Of a DNA stretch of 64,000 nt, positions 53,539-63,100 are shown one piece after another. The stretch is from the NCBI GenBank assembly GCA_041390365.1, contig JAWKQB010000001.1, forward strand, positions 868,001 through 932,000, written 5' to 3'. A program made the position numbers and the translations under genes. The notes under the pieces were generated by a model. It saw only the letters and a list, made by a program, of their open reading frames with translations. It did no database searches and was not told the DNA's origin. Position 1 is the stretch's first letter, and every line of letters begins with the position of its first letter. The stretch is from Syntrophotaleaceae bacterium. Its GTDB lineage: Bacteria > Desulfobacterota > Desulfuromonadia > Desulfuromonadales > Syntrophotaleaceae.

Positions 53539-53736
53539 TCAGTCCTCCACGGTTGTGAAGCGTTTGACATAGGTGAGCCGGTCATCTCCCGAGTGGTCGA
53601 AGTCCCTGATGCGGGATTCTTGCCGGAAGCCGGCCTGGCGGTACGAGGGCGCAGGCACTTTCAGATCGAAAAAGGCGCCGTGGTTTTCCACAATTCCGGT
53701 CAGTGCCGGAAGATCTTCTTTGGTCAATTCACGCAT
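53539..53736 (-). pseudogene. GNAT acetyltransferase gene, in-frame internal-deletion remnant
   Basis: The 65-residue frame reads first as the start of a GNAT protein (RELTKEDLPALTGIVENHG) and then as its end (AGFRQESRIRDFDHSGDDRL, TYVKRF), with the central acetyl-CoA-binding part missing; the normal protein would be about 150 residues. AAAGGAAA precedes the ATG, and the start overlaps the ATP-grasp stop by eight bases, so it is still translated in the operon. The reading as a remnant is inference from the match to the two ends of typical family members; it could also be an intact small protein. Confidence 0.55.
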
Positions 53737-54739
53737 AAGCCGGTTTCCTTTTCATTGCGAAATCAACAAGTTTCCCGATAAACACCGGGTAGGTCATGCC
53801 GGCGGAAAGGGCAGATCGGGCCAGGCTGGCTTCGGGGGTGATGTCCGGTTTGGCGTTGACCTCGAGGATGTAGGGCACGCCGTTGCGAAGCCGGATGTCG
53901 ACTCGGGCATAATCCCGGCAATCAAGCAATTTGAATGCCCGCAGGGCGACGTCCTTGATCAGGAATTCCTCCCTCATTCTTAGGGGCGCGGGGCATATCG
54001 GCCGGGTGCCGTCGTACTCACGGGAGTCTTCCACCCACTTGCCGCTGTAACTGACGATGGGAAAGGGGAGGGATGAATCGAAACGGATTTCAGAAATGGG
54101 CAGCACCTCCGGATGGCCGTTGCCGAAAATGGAGACGTTGAGCTCCCGTCCCTCGATGAATTCCTCGACCAGGGCGTCCTGACGGTACTTCTCATGAACG
54201 TAGCGGACCCGCTTCAAAAGGGCTTTTTCATTGTAGACGATGCTGTCCTCGGTGATGCCGAGGGATGCGTCTTCAAAGCGCGGTTTGACGATGAGCGGAA
54301 AGCCGAGGTTTTTCGCTTGCGGACTATGGCCCCCCATGCGCACAAGAGCGTAGGGAGGGGTGGGCAGACGGTGGGCGCTGAAGAGGTCCTTGGTACGGGC
54401 CTTGTCCTGGCTGAGGCCGAGGCAATAGGGGGTGGCTCCGGTATAGGTGAGCCCCAACAGATCCAGCAGAGCGGCCAGATGCATTTCCCTGCGGCGGTCG
54501 CCCCAGAAACCCTTGCAGATATTGAATACCAAATCGGCCCCGGAGTTCTTCAGATGGGCGATAAAATCGTTGATATCCTCTTGCAACGGCACGAGTTCGA
54601 TGCTGTGTTTCAAGGTTTTAAGAGCGTCAAGGACTGCCTCGGCCTCGTGCCGCGCACCCTGCTCGGACAGCAGGTCGATGACCTCTCCCTTGGCCACCGT
54701 GGTGGGAGCTTCATTGAAACAGACGGCGATTTTCATCCC
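53729..54739 (-). CDS. ATP-grasp ligase, D-alanine--D-alanine ligase-like
   Basis: 336-residue ATP-grasp enzyme. It begins KIAVCFNEAPTTVAKGEVID, has PLIVKPRFEDASLGITEDSI for ATP binding, VEEFIEGRELNVSIFG, and the metal-binding YARVDIRLRNGVPYILEVNA. These match Ddl-type ligases that join amino acids, but its company (a KamA-like aminomutase) and the separate position from cell-wall genes argue for a special peptide-like product. I chose the ATG at 54739; one at 54754 would add five residues. Confidence 0.87.
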   Translation of the reverse strand, partial: GMKIAVCFNEAPTTVAKGEVIDLLSEQGARHEAEAVLDALKTLKHSIELVPLQEDINDFIAHLKNSGADLVFNICKGFWGDRRREMHLAALLDLLGLTYTGATPYCLGLSQDKARTKDLFSAHRLPTPPYALVRMGGHSPQAKNLGFPLIVKPRFEDASLGITEDSIVYNEKALLKRVRYVHEKYRQDALVEEFIEGRELNVSIFGNGHPEVLPISEIRFDSSLPFPIVSYSGKWVEDSREYDGTRPICPAPLRMREEFLIKDVALRAFKLLDCRDYARVDIRLRNGVPYILEVNAKPDITPEASLARSALSAGMTYPVFIGKLVDFAMKRKPAYA

Positions 54740-54819
54740 TTTTCCCCAGTTCATTATTCGACCCTGCGGTTCATCGCGTCAGGCTTAGAGTACGAAAAAG
54801 CGCAGGTACAGATCCGAAA

Positions 54820-55125
54820 TCAAATGACGGGATTTATCGCACGGGGTTGCATCAGTTCGCACCGTGCAATCGCAGCTTCCGCCACTGACAGTATCAACTT
54901 GTCGCGGTATCGTCCCGCGGCACGGGCCGCTCGGGGAAAATGGCTGCTCTGGTCAGGGCGCGGCACGCTGCCGGGCAGGGGATAGGAAAAAAAGGACAGG
55001 GGAGTGTCGATGCCGTCCCACTCGGGGTATAGATCGCTCTCCGAAGAAACGGGCAAGGAGGGCAATGCGCCCTCGACCGCAACGGCGGACTGCCGGCGCA
55101 GGTTGAAGCAAAGCGCGATACTCAT
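54820..55125 (-). pseudogene. Probable truncated ATP-grasp (Ddl-like) N-terminus
   Basis: 101-residue frame with a good ribosome site (AAAAGGGG) before its ATG. Its start, SIALCFNLRR, resembles that of the neighbouring ligase (KIAVCFNEAP), and LYPEWDGIDT resembles the segment before the first helix in Ddl-like proteins, but the rest (PLSFFSYPLPGSVPRPD onward) is not recognisable and no ATP-grasp core follows. I take it as a broken second ligase; a small unknown protein is the alternative. Confidence 0.4.
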
Positions 55126-55420
55126 GGTGAACCCCTTTTAAAAGCCTGTTTACGAAATCCTCCTGTCAGGGAGGAATCGGAGCATTCATCGGACCCGGGA
55201 CGCCTGGCGGCGGAAGGCTATAAAAAGGGGTTGCTTTTTATGCTGGTCGTCGTGCATCTTCCCGGGCCGGAATGAACCGATGGTTCGTCATATACTCCTC
55301 TCCAAAAACGCTGTCAACAGAAAAAAAATTGCTAAAAAAATGACATTAAAACGGGTAGTTGTAGCGAGGCCATGAAGGTTTGTCGACGGCCTTTTTAAGC
55401 GAGACGGAAACAGCAGAAAA
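55126..55420. other. Intergenic region upstream of hcp
   Basis: No coding region is supported in this stretch between the divergent ligase remnant and the FNR-type site of hcp. It is AT-rich near 55310-55345. Confidence 0.5.
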
Positions 55421-55434
55421 TTGATTCCGATCAA
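55421..55434. promoter_or_regulatory. CRP/FNR-family binding site upstream of hcp
   Basis: TTGATTCCGATCAA is a perfect TTGAT-N4-ATCAA palindrome, the FNR consensus. A -10-like TAGGGT at 55457-55462 is spaced as for a class II activator site centred near -41.5. The bound regulator could be FNR, DNR or an HcpR-like protein responding to anaerobiosis or nitric oxide. Confidence 0.75.
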
Positions 55435-55545
55435 TCGTTTTGTATCGCAGATGAGATAGGGTGCAACCACGAACGGAAAAAAAGTTTTGCTGGTACGACA
55501 TCCGGCGTTTCCGCAGATCATCAACCCAGAAATGGAGGAGGATTC

Positions 55546-57177
55546 ATGTTTTGCAATCAATGTGAACAGGCAGCCAAAGGAATCGGATGCAGCATCGCCG
55601 GTGTTTGCGGCAAGCAACCGGACGTGGCGGCTCTGCAGGACAACCTGCTGTACGGCCTCAAAGGTCTGGCATTTTTCGGCCATAAGGCCCGCAAACTCGG
55701 AGCTTCCGATGAGGCTGTCGACCGGTTTTTCAGCGAGGCTCTTTTCGCAACCGTGACCAATGTCGACTTCGATTCTGCCCGGCTTACCCAGCTTGTCAAT
55801 CAGTGTCACGAAATGAAGGAAAAGGCCCGCCGCCTCTATGAAGACTCATTTCGTGCCAAGCACGGTATCGTTCCTCCCCAGTTCGATCAAGGCGCTCCCG
55901 GCTGGAAACCTGAAGCCGACCTGGTCCAGCAGGGGGAGCAGCACGGAATCGACACACATCACGAGGATGCCGACATCCGCTCGGTCATTGAAATTTTAAT
56001 TTACGGCCTCAAGGGGATGGCCGCCTACGCCGATCATGCCCGAATTCTCGGCAAGGTGGATGAGGATGTGACGGCTTTCTTTTACCGTGCTCTGGCGGCG
56101 ACAGCAGACAAGAGTCTCGGGCTGATGGATTACGTGAACCTGGCCATGGAGTGCGGCAAGCACAACCTCACCGTCATGGGTCTGCTCAACGCGGGCCACG
56201 TGGAGAACTACGGTCATCCTGTCCCGACCCCGGTCAACACCGGCACCAAGGCCGGCAAGGGGATTCTGGTCTCGGGCCACGATCTGAAGATGCTCGAGGA
56301 ACTGCTCAAGCAGACCGAGGGCAAGGGGATCAACATCTACACCCACAGCGAAATGCTGCCGGCCCACGGCTATCCCGGACTGAAAAAATACCAGCACCTG
56401 GCCGGCAACTACGGCGGCGCCTGGCAGGATCAGGCCAGGGAATTGCCCACCTTCCCCGGCGCCATCATCTTCAACACCAACTGCATCCAGAAACCGGCCG
56501 ATAGCTACAAGGACCGCCTGTTCACCTGGGGCTGCACCGCCTGGCCCGGCGTCAAGCACATCGACGGCTGGGATTTTTCGGCGGTCATCGACAAGGCCCT
56601 GGCCTCTCCCGACCTGCCTGAAGCGCCCGGCAAGGAGATCCTGGTCGGCTTCGGTCACAATGCGGTGCTCGGCGTAGCCGACAAGGTGATCGAAGCGGTC
56701 AAGGGCGGCGCGGTGAAGCACTTCTTCCTCATCGGCGGCTGCGACGGCGCCAAGCCGGGGCGCAACTACTACACCGAATTCGCCGAAAAAGTGCCCAAGG
56801 ACTGCGTGATCCTGACCCTGGCCTGCGGCAAGTACCGCTTCAACAAGCTCGACTTCGGCGACATCGGCGGCATTCCGCGCCTGCTCGACGTCGGCCAGTG
56901 CAACGACGCCTACAGCGCGATCCAGATCGCGGTGGCTCTGGCCAACGCCTTCGAGTGCGGGGTCAATGATCTACCGTTGAGCCTGATTTTGAGCTGGTAT
57001 GAGCAGAAGGCGGTGGTGATCCTGCTGACCCTGCTGCATCTGGGCATCCAGAACATCAAGATCGGCCCGAGCCTGCCGGCCTTCGTCACCCCCAACGTGC
57101 TGAACTTCCTGGTCGAGAATTTCAACCTCGCCCCCATCAGCACTCCCGAAGAGGATCTCAGGCAGATCCTCGGCTGA
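55546..57177 (+). CDS. hcp: Hydroxylamine reductase (hybrid-cluster protein)
   Basis: 543-residue hybrid-cluster protein; it reduces hydroxylamine in vitro and acts on nitric oxide in vivo. The N-terminal cluster motif is C3-x2-C6-x8-C15-x5-C21 (FCNQCEQAAKGIGC ... GVCG), typical of the form found in strict anaerobes. Ligands of the hybrid cluster appear in GHDLKMLEELLKQ, TNCIQKPADSYKD, LACGKYRFNKLDFGDIG and DVGQCNDAYSA. GGAGGAGG precedes the ATG, an FNR-type site lies upstream, and a strong terminator follows, so it is a single-gene unit. Confidence 0.97.
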   Translation: MFCNQCEQAAKGIGCSIAGVCGKQPDVAALQDNLLYGLKGLAFFGHKARKLGASDEAVDRFFSEALFATVTNVDFDSARLTQLVNQCHEMKEKARRLYEDSFRAKHGIVPPQFDQGAPGWKPEADLVQQGEQHGIDTHHEDADIRSVIEILIYGLKGMAAYADHARILGKVDEDVTAFFYRALAATADKSLGLMDYVNLAMECGKHNLTVMGLLNAGHVENYGHPVPTPVNTGTKAGKGILVSGHDLKMLEELLKQTEGKGINIYTHSEMLPAHGYPGLKKYQHLAGNYGGAWQDQARELPTFPGAIIFNTNCIQKPADSYKDRLFTWGCTAWPGVKHIDGWDFSAVIDKALASPDLPEAPGKEILVGFGHNAVLGVADKVIEAVKGGAVKHFFLIGGCDGAKPGRNYYTEFAEKVPKDCVILTLACGKYRFNKLDFGDIGGIPRLLDVGQCNDAYSAIQIAVALANAFECGVNDLPLSLILSWYEQKAVVILLTLLHLGIQNIKIGPSLPAFVTPNVLNFLVENFNLAPISTPEEDLRQILG

Positions 57178-57205
57178 ACCAGGTAGCAACAGACAAGCCT
57201 CCATG

Positions 57206-57243
57206 GGGCGGCGAAGCTTCCTCCCTTCGCCGCCCGCTTTTTT
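57206..57243 (+). terminator. Rho-independent terminator after hcp
   Basis: The perfect inverted repeat GGGCGGCGAAG (57206-57216) / CTTCGCCGCCC (57225-57235) has an 8-base loop and is followed by T6. Confidence 0.92.
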
Positions 57244-57247
57244 AGAG

Positions 57248-57292
57248 GTCCATGATGTCCATTAAGTCCATCATGTCCATCATGTCCAGCCA
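57248..57292. repeat. Nine-base tandem repeat (GTCCATCAT)5
   Basis: Five units in steps of nine (gtccatgat, gtccattaa, gtccatcat, gtccatcat, gtccagcca) lie directly after the hcp terminator and before the cupin gene. Confidence 0.9.
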
Positions 57293-57309
57293 CGAAAGCG
57301 AGCCATAAT

Positions 57310-57615
57310 ATGAAACTCACCCATCTGAAAGACGGCCAGCAGATCCCGATCAATATTGCCGCTCACAAGCTCTTTGGTGCTGATAGGGCCGAGGTTATTC
57401 ATCTTTGCTTCAAGCCGGGCGAAACCCTGGCCAAACACACCAACCCTTTCGATGTTGTCTTCTACGTCCTGGAAGGAACCGGTAACCTCGAGGTTGACGA
57501 CCAGACCTTAACCGCCGGCTCCGACACCCTGATCGAAGTCTCGGCCCCGGAACAGCGCGGCTGGACCAACACCGGCAGCGGCGATCTGCGGGTGCTGGTG
57601 ATCAAGTTGCTGTAG
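57310..57615 (+). CDS. Cupin domain-containing protein
   Basis: 101-residue single-domain cupin. The metal-binding motif is CFKPGETLAKHTNPFDVVFY (with one His and a Glu-poor first box) and VLEGTGNLEVDDQTLTAGSD for the second. Such small cupins bind metals or small ligands; no specific function can be given. The short distance to hcp is interrupted by a terminator and repeat, so it is probably transcribed on its own. A terminator follows. Confidence 0.88.
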   Translation: MKLTHLKDGQQIPINIAAHKLFGADRAEVIHLCFKPGETLAKHTNPFDVVFYVLEGTGNLEVDDQTLTAGSDTLIEVSAPEQRGWTNTGSGDLRVLVIKLL

Positions 57616-57619
57616 GAAA

Positions 57620-57660
57620 GAAAAGGGACGCGCCGTTTGCAGGAGCGTCCCTTTTCTTTT
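57620..57660 (+). terminator. Rho-independent terminator after the cupin gene
   Basis: GAAAAGGGACGC (57620-57631) pairs with GCGTCCCTTTTC (57645-57656) around a 13-base loop and is followed by T4. Confidence 0.88.
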
Positions 57661-57911
57661 GAAAAGCAACACCGCGGGGTTTCGCCCCCGCACGACGACC
57701 TACTTTTTTACTGCGCGGTAAAAAAGTAGGCAAAAAAGCGCGCCCCGGCTCCTTGCCCGCCTGCGGCGGGTTCCCGGAGCGGAGCAAACGTCGGGCGGGC
57801 GGAAAAAAACTCGCTCGCTTCGCTCCATCAGACAGTTTTTCCGCCTGTTTCGCCCGCCGTCCACTCCGCTCCGGCAGCGTCACAGGGGAAGGAAGGTCAA
57901 AATCTTTTTGA
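57661..57911. repeat. Palindromic repeat element, copy 2, and surrounding non-coding DNA
   Basis: There is no gene. CAACACC (57667) is followed by the palindrome CGCGGGGTTTCGCCCCCGC, then CGACGACCTACTTTTTTA; CCTACTTTTTTA (57699-57710) and TAAAAAAGTAGG (57719-57730) form a perfect 12-base inverted repeat. The order of parts matches the element near 50061-50118. Confidence 0.75.
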
Positions 57912-57974
57912 ACCTTGGACCCTGGACCCTGGACTCGGGACTCGGGACTCGGGACTCCCGCCTCACCCCTCACG
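57912..57974. repeat. Period-7 array (ACCCTGG / ACTCGGG)
   Basis: Nine consecutive heptamers: accttgg, accctgg twice, actcggg three times, actcccg, cctcacc, cctcacg. It precedes htpG by about 90 bases. Confidence 0.92.
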
Positions 57975-58065
57975 CATCCGCCTCACCTTGACATTTCCCC
58001 CATCAATGCCTACATTCCTCACTGTTTTTGCACGCCATTTTAAAAACAAGGAGGATCAACCGACC

Positions 58066-59919
58066 ATGGCCGAACACAGCCAGCCGGAAAAGGGCAACAT
58101 TTCCATTCATACAGAGAATATTTTCCCCATTATCAAGAAGTGGCTCTACAGCGAAAAGGAGATCTTCCTGCGGGAGCTGATTTCCAATGCCGTCGATGCC
58201 ATCACCAAACTGCAGCACGTCAATGTCATCGAGGGGCTGCAGTTGTCCGAGGATTATTTTGTCGACATCACCGTCGACAAGGATGCCGGCACCATTAGCG
58301 TCAAGGACAACGGCATCGGCATGACCGCCGACGAAATCCGCCGTTATATCAACCAGGTGGCGTTTTCTTCCGCCGAGGAATTCGTCGAGAAGTTCAAGGA
58401 CCTCAAGGACAAGAACCAGATCATCGGCCATTTCGGTCTCGGCTTCTACTCCTCCTTTATGGTCGCCGACCGGGTGGAGATCCGCTCCCTGTCTTATCAG
58501 GAAGGGGCCGTCGGTGCCCACTGGACCTGCGAAGGGACCACCACCTACGAACTGGAGGAGATCGACAGGAAGGATCGCGGCACCGAGGTGACCCTCCATC
58601 TGGAAGCCGATGAAAAGGAGTTCCTCGATCCGGTGCGGGTGCGGGAGGTCATCAAGCGTTACTGCAACTTCCTGCCGGTAAAGATCCGCCTGGCGGGCGA
58701 CGTGGTCAACGACAGCAATCCTCTCTGGACCCAAAGCGCGACCGAGGTCACCGAGGAGCAGTACAAGGAGTTCTACAAGAAGCTCTATCCCTTTGCCGAC
58801 GATCCTCTGTTCTGGATTCATCTCAACGTCGATTTTCCCTTTAATCTCAAGGGGATTGTCTACTTCCCGAAACTGACCACCGAATTCGACGTGGCCAAGA
58901 GCCACATCAAGCTGTACTGCAACCAGGTGTTCGTCTCCGACAACTGCCCGGAGCTGATCCCCGAATTCCTCACCCCCCTGCAGGGGTGCCTCGACGCTCC
59001 CGATCTGCCCCTTAACGTCTCCCGCAGCTACCTGCAGAACGAGCCTCAGGTGCGCAAGATCCGCGAGGTCATCACCAGCCGGGTGGCGGGCAAAATCACC
59101 GACCTGGCGCGGCAGGACCGGGAGGCCTTCGGCAAGATCTGGGAAAACATTCATACCTTCGTCAAATTCGGCATGATGCGGGACGACAAGTTCTTCGACA
59201 AGGTCAAGGACCAGGTCATCTACCGCTCCACGGCAGAAGCGAAATACACCACCTTGCCCGAGTACCTGGAGCGGGCCAGGGAAAAGCACGACAAGAAGGT
59301 CTACTACGCCAATGACGAGGCCGCTCAGGCGACCTATCTCAAGCTGTTCAAGAGCCAGGGCATCGAGGTGATCTTCCTCGACACCATGATCGACAGCCAC
59401 TTCATCCAGTTTCTGGAGATGAAGAACAGCGATGTGAAATTCGAGCGCGTCGACTCCGACGTCACCGAGAACCTGATCGAGGAGAAGCGGAAGATCGAGC
59501 TGGCCGGTCCCGACGAGCAGAAACAGCAGTCCGAGCAGGCGAAGAGCCTGTTCGAAAAGACGCTCAAGGCCACCGGTCTGACCATCCGGGTGGAAAACCT
59601 GAAGGACGCCTCTGTGCCCGGCATGATCCTGCTCTCCGAGCAGACCCGGCGCTTCAAGGAGATGACCCGGATGATGAGCAAGGAAGGGGAGCTGGGGGAC
59701 ATGTTCGCCGAGCATACCCTGATGGTCAACCTCAAGAGCCCGGTGGTGCAGAATATCCTCAACCTCGACAAGGCCGGACGCTGCGATGACGCCGCCATGC
59801 TCATCGAACAGATCTACGACCTGTCCATGCTCACTCACAAGGCCTTCGACAAGGAGCACATGGAGGCGTTTCTGGAGCGGAGCAACAAGATTCTGGAGAA
59901 ACTGGGCGGGATGGGCTGA
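58066..59919 (+). CDS. htpG: Molecular chaperone HtpG (Hsp90)
   Basis: 617-residue Hsp90 chaperone. The ATP-binding N domain has the motifs LRELISNAVDAI, VKDNGIGMTADEI and GHFGLGFYSSFMV, the middle domain has the catalytic-loop Arg region PLNVSRSYLQNEPQVRKI, and the C-terminal dimer domain is present. I chose the ATG at 58066 because AAGGAGG precedes it; an upstream in-frame start at 57988 would add 26 unrelated residues. It appears to be a single-gene unit. Confidence 0.97.
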   Translation: MAEHSQPEKGNISIHTENIFPIIKKWLYSEKEIFLRELISNAVDAITKLQHVNVIEGLQLSEDYFVDITVDKDAGTISVKDNGIGMTADEIRRYINQVAFSSAEEFVEKFKDLKDKNQIIGHFGLGFYSSFMVADRVEIRSLSYQEGAVGAHWTCEGTTTYELEEIDRKDRGTEVTLHLEADEKEFLDPVRVREVIKRYCNFLPVKIRLAGDVVNDSNPLWTQSATEVTEEQYKEFYKKLYPFADDPLFWIHLNVDFPFNLKGIVYFPKLTTEFDVAKSHIKLYCNQVFVSDNCPELIPEFLTPLQGCLDAPDLPLNVSRSYLQNEPQVRKIREVITSRVAGKITDLARQDREAFGKIWENIHTFVKFGMMRDDKFFDKVKDQVIYRSTAEAKYTTLPEYLERAREKHDKKVYYANDEAAQATYLKLFKSQGIEVIFLDTMIDSHFIQFLEMKNSDVKFERVDSDVTENLIEEKRKIELAGPDEQKQQSEQAKSLFEKTLKATGLTIRVENLKDASVPGMILLSEQTRRFKEMTRMMSKEGELGDMFAEHTLMVNLKSPVVQNILNLDKAGRCDDAAMLIEQIYDLSMLTHKAFDKEHMEAFLERSNKILEKLGGMG

Positions 59920-60125
59920 TTTTTCAGGATTGAAAAAAAGAAGAGGGAAGGGGGGCGGGCTGCGGTTCGCTCCTTTTTCCGTTTGAGCCACTGAACCCTT
60001 TTTTCTTCAGGTTGTTCAGCTCGATGCCCTATCAATCCGGAAGCGTTTTATTATAAAATGTGGCTGTTTGGTTCCAACAGAATTCCTTTTGCGCAGGCTG
60101 GCCATGACCAGCCAGATATCCATAC

Positions 60126-63100
60126 GTGAACACGCTTGATTCTCAGTCCACTTCTGCTCCGACAACGGAATCGGAAGAGGCGCATTTTCACCAGAATATC
60201 GACCGGGAACCGGCCCTCAGATACTCTACTGACCGGCAGCCGGGAGATGTCGCCGTAAAAATCAACCTGCTGGGGCTTGCCACGACGAAACTGAAACGGC
60301 GCCGGCGTATCCTGCTGCCATCGCTGCTCGCCATCATCGCCGCCGGAGCAATCTTTTACTTTGAAACGCAGACCTCCATCCTGCAGGCGATGCTTTTGAG
60401 CCGCTACGCAGCCGGTTTGCAATCCCATGTCGAGGAAGGAGAAAGCGATAGCATCGTCTTCCCGCAGAACGGCCCCTTCGATAGCAGACTCGGCTATGCC
60501 CGGATGCCGGAAATGCTGGCAACCCTCAAGGAAAACGGCCTGATCATCAGCCGGCAGGCCCGCTTCAGCAACAGTCTCAGAAATTACGCCCAGTCCGGTT
60601 TCTATTTACCGTACCGGGAGAAGAGCCAGGCAGGTCTGCAGATCCTCGACGCGGCACAACGCCCGATGTATCGGATGACCAATCCGCGTCATGTCTATGC
60701 CGACTTTGACGAGATCCCCACAGTGATCGTCGAGTCTCTTCTCTTCATCGAGAACCGCGATCTCCTCTCGAACCGCCATCCCAAAGTCAATCCAGCAGTC
60801 GACTGGGGGCGGTTTTTCAAGGCCGTGGCCGCACAAGCTGGGGAACAGGTCCACATCGACCTGCCATCCATGGGGGGCAGCACCCTGGCAACCCAGATCG
60901 AGAAGTATCGCCATTCTGCCTACGGCATTACAGCCTCACCAGTCGAAAAGCTGGTGCAGATGGCATCCGCCAGCGTCCGGGCTTACCGGAACGGCCCGGA
61001 TACTTCCGCCTACAGGAAACAGTTGGTGCTCGACTATCTCAACACCGTGCCCCTCTCGGCGGCACCGGGAGCGGGGGAGGTCAATGGGTTGGGAGACGGC
61101 CTGTATGTCTGGTTCGGTAGCGATTTTCAGGAAATGAATCGCCTGCTGCACCATGGCCGCGACGGGAAGGGAGACCCCATCAGCCGCAAGGCTGCTCTGC
61201 TCAAGCAGGTAATCAGCCTCATGATCGCCCACCGTCGGCCGTCTTACTATCTCGTCAACGGCCGCACCGAACTGGATATGCTGACCAACAAGCATCTCCG
61301 TGTGCTGACCCAGAACGGTATCATCCTGACGGGGATGAGCGAAGCGGCCCAGGCTCAGCCCCTGATTTTCAGGAATTTCAAGGAAAATGCCGCCATCCCC
61401 AAGGTCACGAGCGACAAGGGAGTGGATGTGGTGCGCAACCGTTTGGCGCCCCTTCTGGGGATTTCTCTCTACGACCTGGACCGGATGGATCTGACCGTAA
61501 CCTCCACTTTGAACAGCGAGCTCCAGACCCGGGTCGGCCAATTCCTGAAAAGCCTGCGAGATCCTGAGGTTGCCGCCGAAAAAGGGATTGTCGGCCAATA
61601 TCTGCTGAGCGTCGACCAGGCCGATGATATCAGCTACAGCTTTACCCTCTATGAACGGACGCCTTCCGGCAACAAGGTCCGCGTCCAGACCGACACCACC
61701 GGCCTGCCCTTCAACATCAATGAAGGCAGCAAGCTCGAGCTCGGCTCGACGGCCAAGCTGCGGACCCTGGCCACTTACCTGGAGATCATCGCCGAACTTC
61801 ACCGAAAGCTCTCCAACCAGCCGGCCACCGTACTGCACCAGTTGCAGCAGCAACAGCCGGACTCCCTGACCTTCTGGGTCTGTTCCCAACTGCTGAAGAA
61901 CAGTAACATCCCGCTGCGGGAGCTGCTCGACGCCGCCATGCAGCGTCCATATTCCGCCAACCCCGGCCAACGCTATTTCACCGGGGGGGGTATCCACACC
62001 TTCGGCAATTTCAAAAAAGAGGACAACCAGCGGATCGTGACCGTTGCCGAGGCACTGCAGTCCTCCATCAACCTGCCCTTTGTCCGCGTCATGCAGGATA
62101 TCGTCAACTATACGCGGGCCACCCAGTGGGAAAATCCCCAGCAGGTCCTGTTCGATGACAGGGATTCCCGCCGCGAGGCGGTTCTGGCCAAATTCATCGA
62201 CAAGGAGAGCAAGGTTTTCCTGTCCCGCTTCTGGAACAAGTACAAAGACAAGACGGCTGAGGAGCGACTGGAGACCCTGCTGGCCGGCATGAGGCTGACT
62301 CCATTGCGGCTGACCATCGTCCACCGGCACCTGCTGCCGCAGGCGGATGAGGCCGCCTTTATCGGCTTTATCCGCAGCAGAATTCCGACCACCGGGCTGA
62401 GCGACAAAAAGCTTTCGGCCATGTATGAGAAATATCGGCCCGGTGCCTACAACCTGCAGGATATGGGCTACCTGGCGTCCCTGCATCCGGTGGAGTTGTG
62501 GCTGCTCGACTATCTGCAGCAACCCGGTGAAAAATCTCTCGACGATGCCATCCACCAGAGCGAAGGGGTCCGCCGCGAGGTCTACGGCTGGCTGATGCGC
62601 ACCAGGGCGAAAAACGCCAGAGATTCGCGAGTCAGAACCGTGTTGGAGATCGATGCTTTTTCCGATATCCACCGCCGCTGGAAGGCCCTGGGATATCCCT
62701 TCGATCACCTCGTCCCCTCACTCGCCACGGCCCTCGGCAGCTCCGGCGACCGGCCGGCCGCGCTCGCCGAACTGATCGCCATCATCCTCAATGACGGACA
62801 ACGATACCCGACCCACCGTGTCACCCGGTTGGAGTTCGCCGGGAATACCCCTTATGAGACCATTGTCCAACACCCTCCGGCCCGACCGGGCCAGGTGATG
62901 GAGCCGGAGGTCGCCCGTGTGCTGAAGGAGGTGCTGGGACAGGTGGTGAGCAAGGGCACTGCTCAGCGACTCGGCAACACCTTTCTGCTGGAGGAGGGGC
63001 TTCCCCTGCCGATCGGCGGCAAAACGGGAACCGGCGACAACCGCATCGTGGCCTCGACCTCCGGCGGATACAGGATATCCTCGCGAGCCCTCAACCGCAC

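Noticed and set aside
58003..59991. 662-residue open frame antisense to htpG
   Set aside because: Same reason: it covers the certain htpG gene and has low-complexity, leucine-rich translation.
60936..62708. 590-residue open frame antisense to the penicillin-binding protein
   Set aside because: A shadow of the PBP frame; no start signal or motif.
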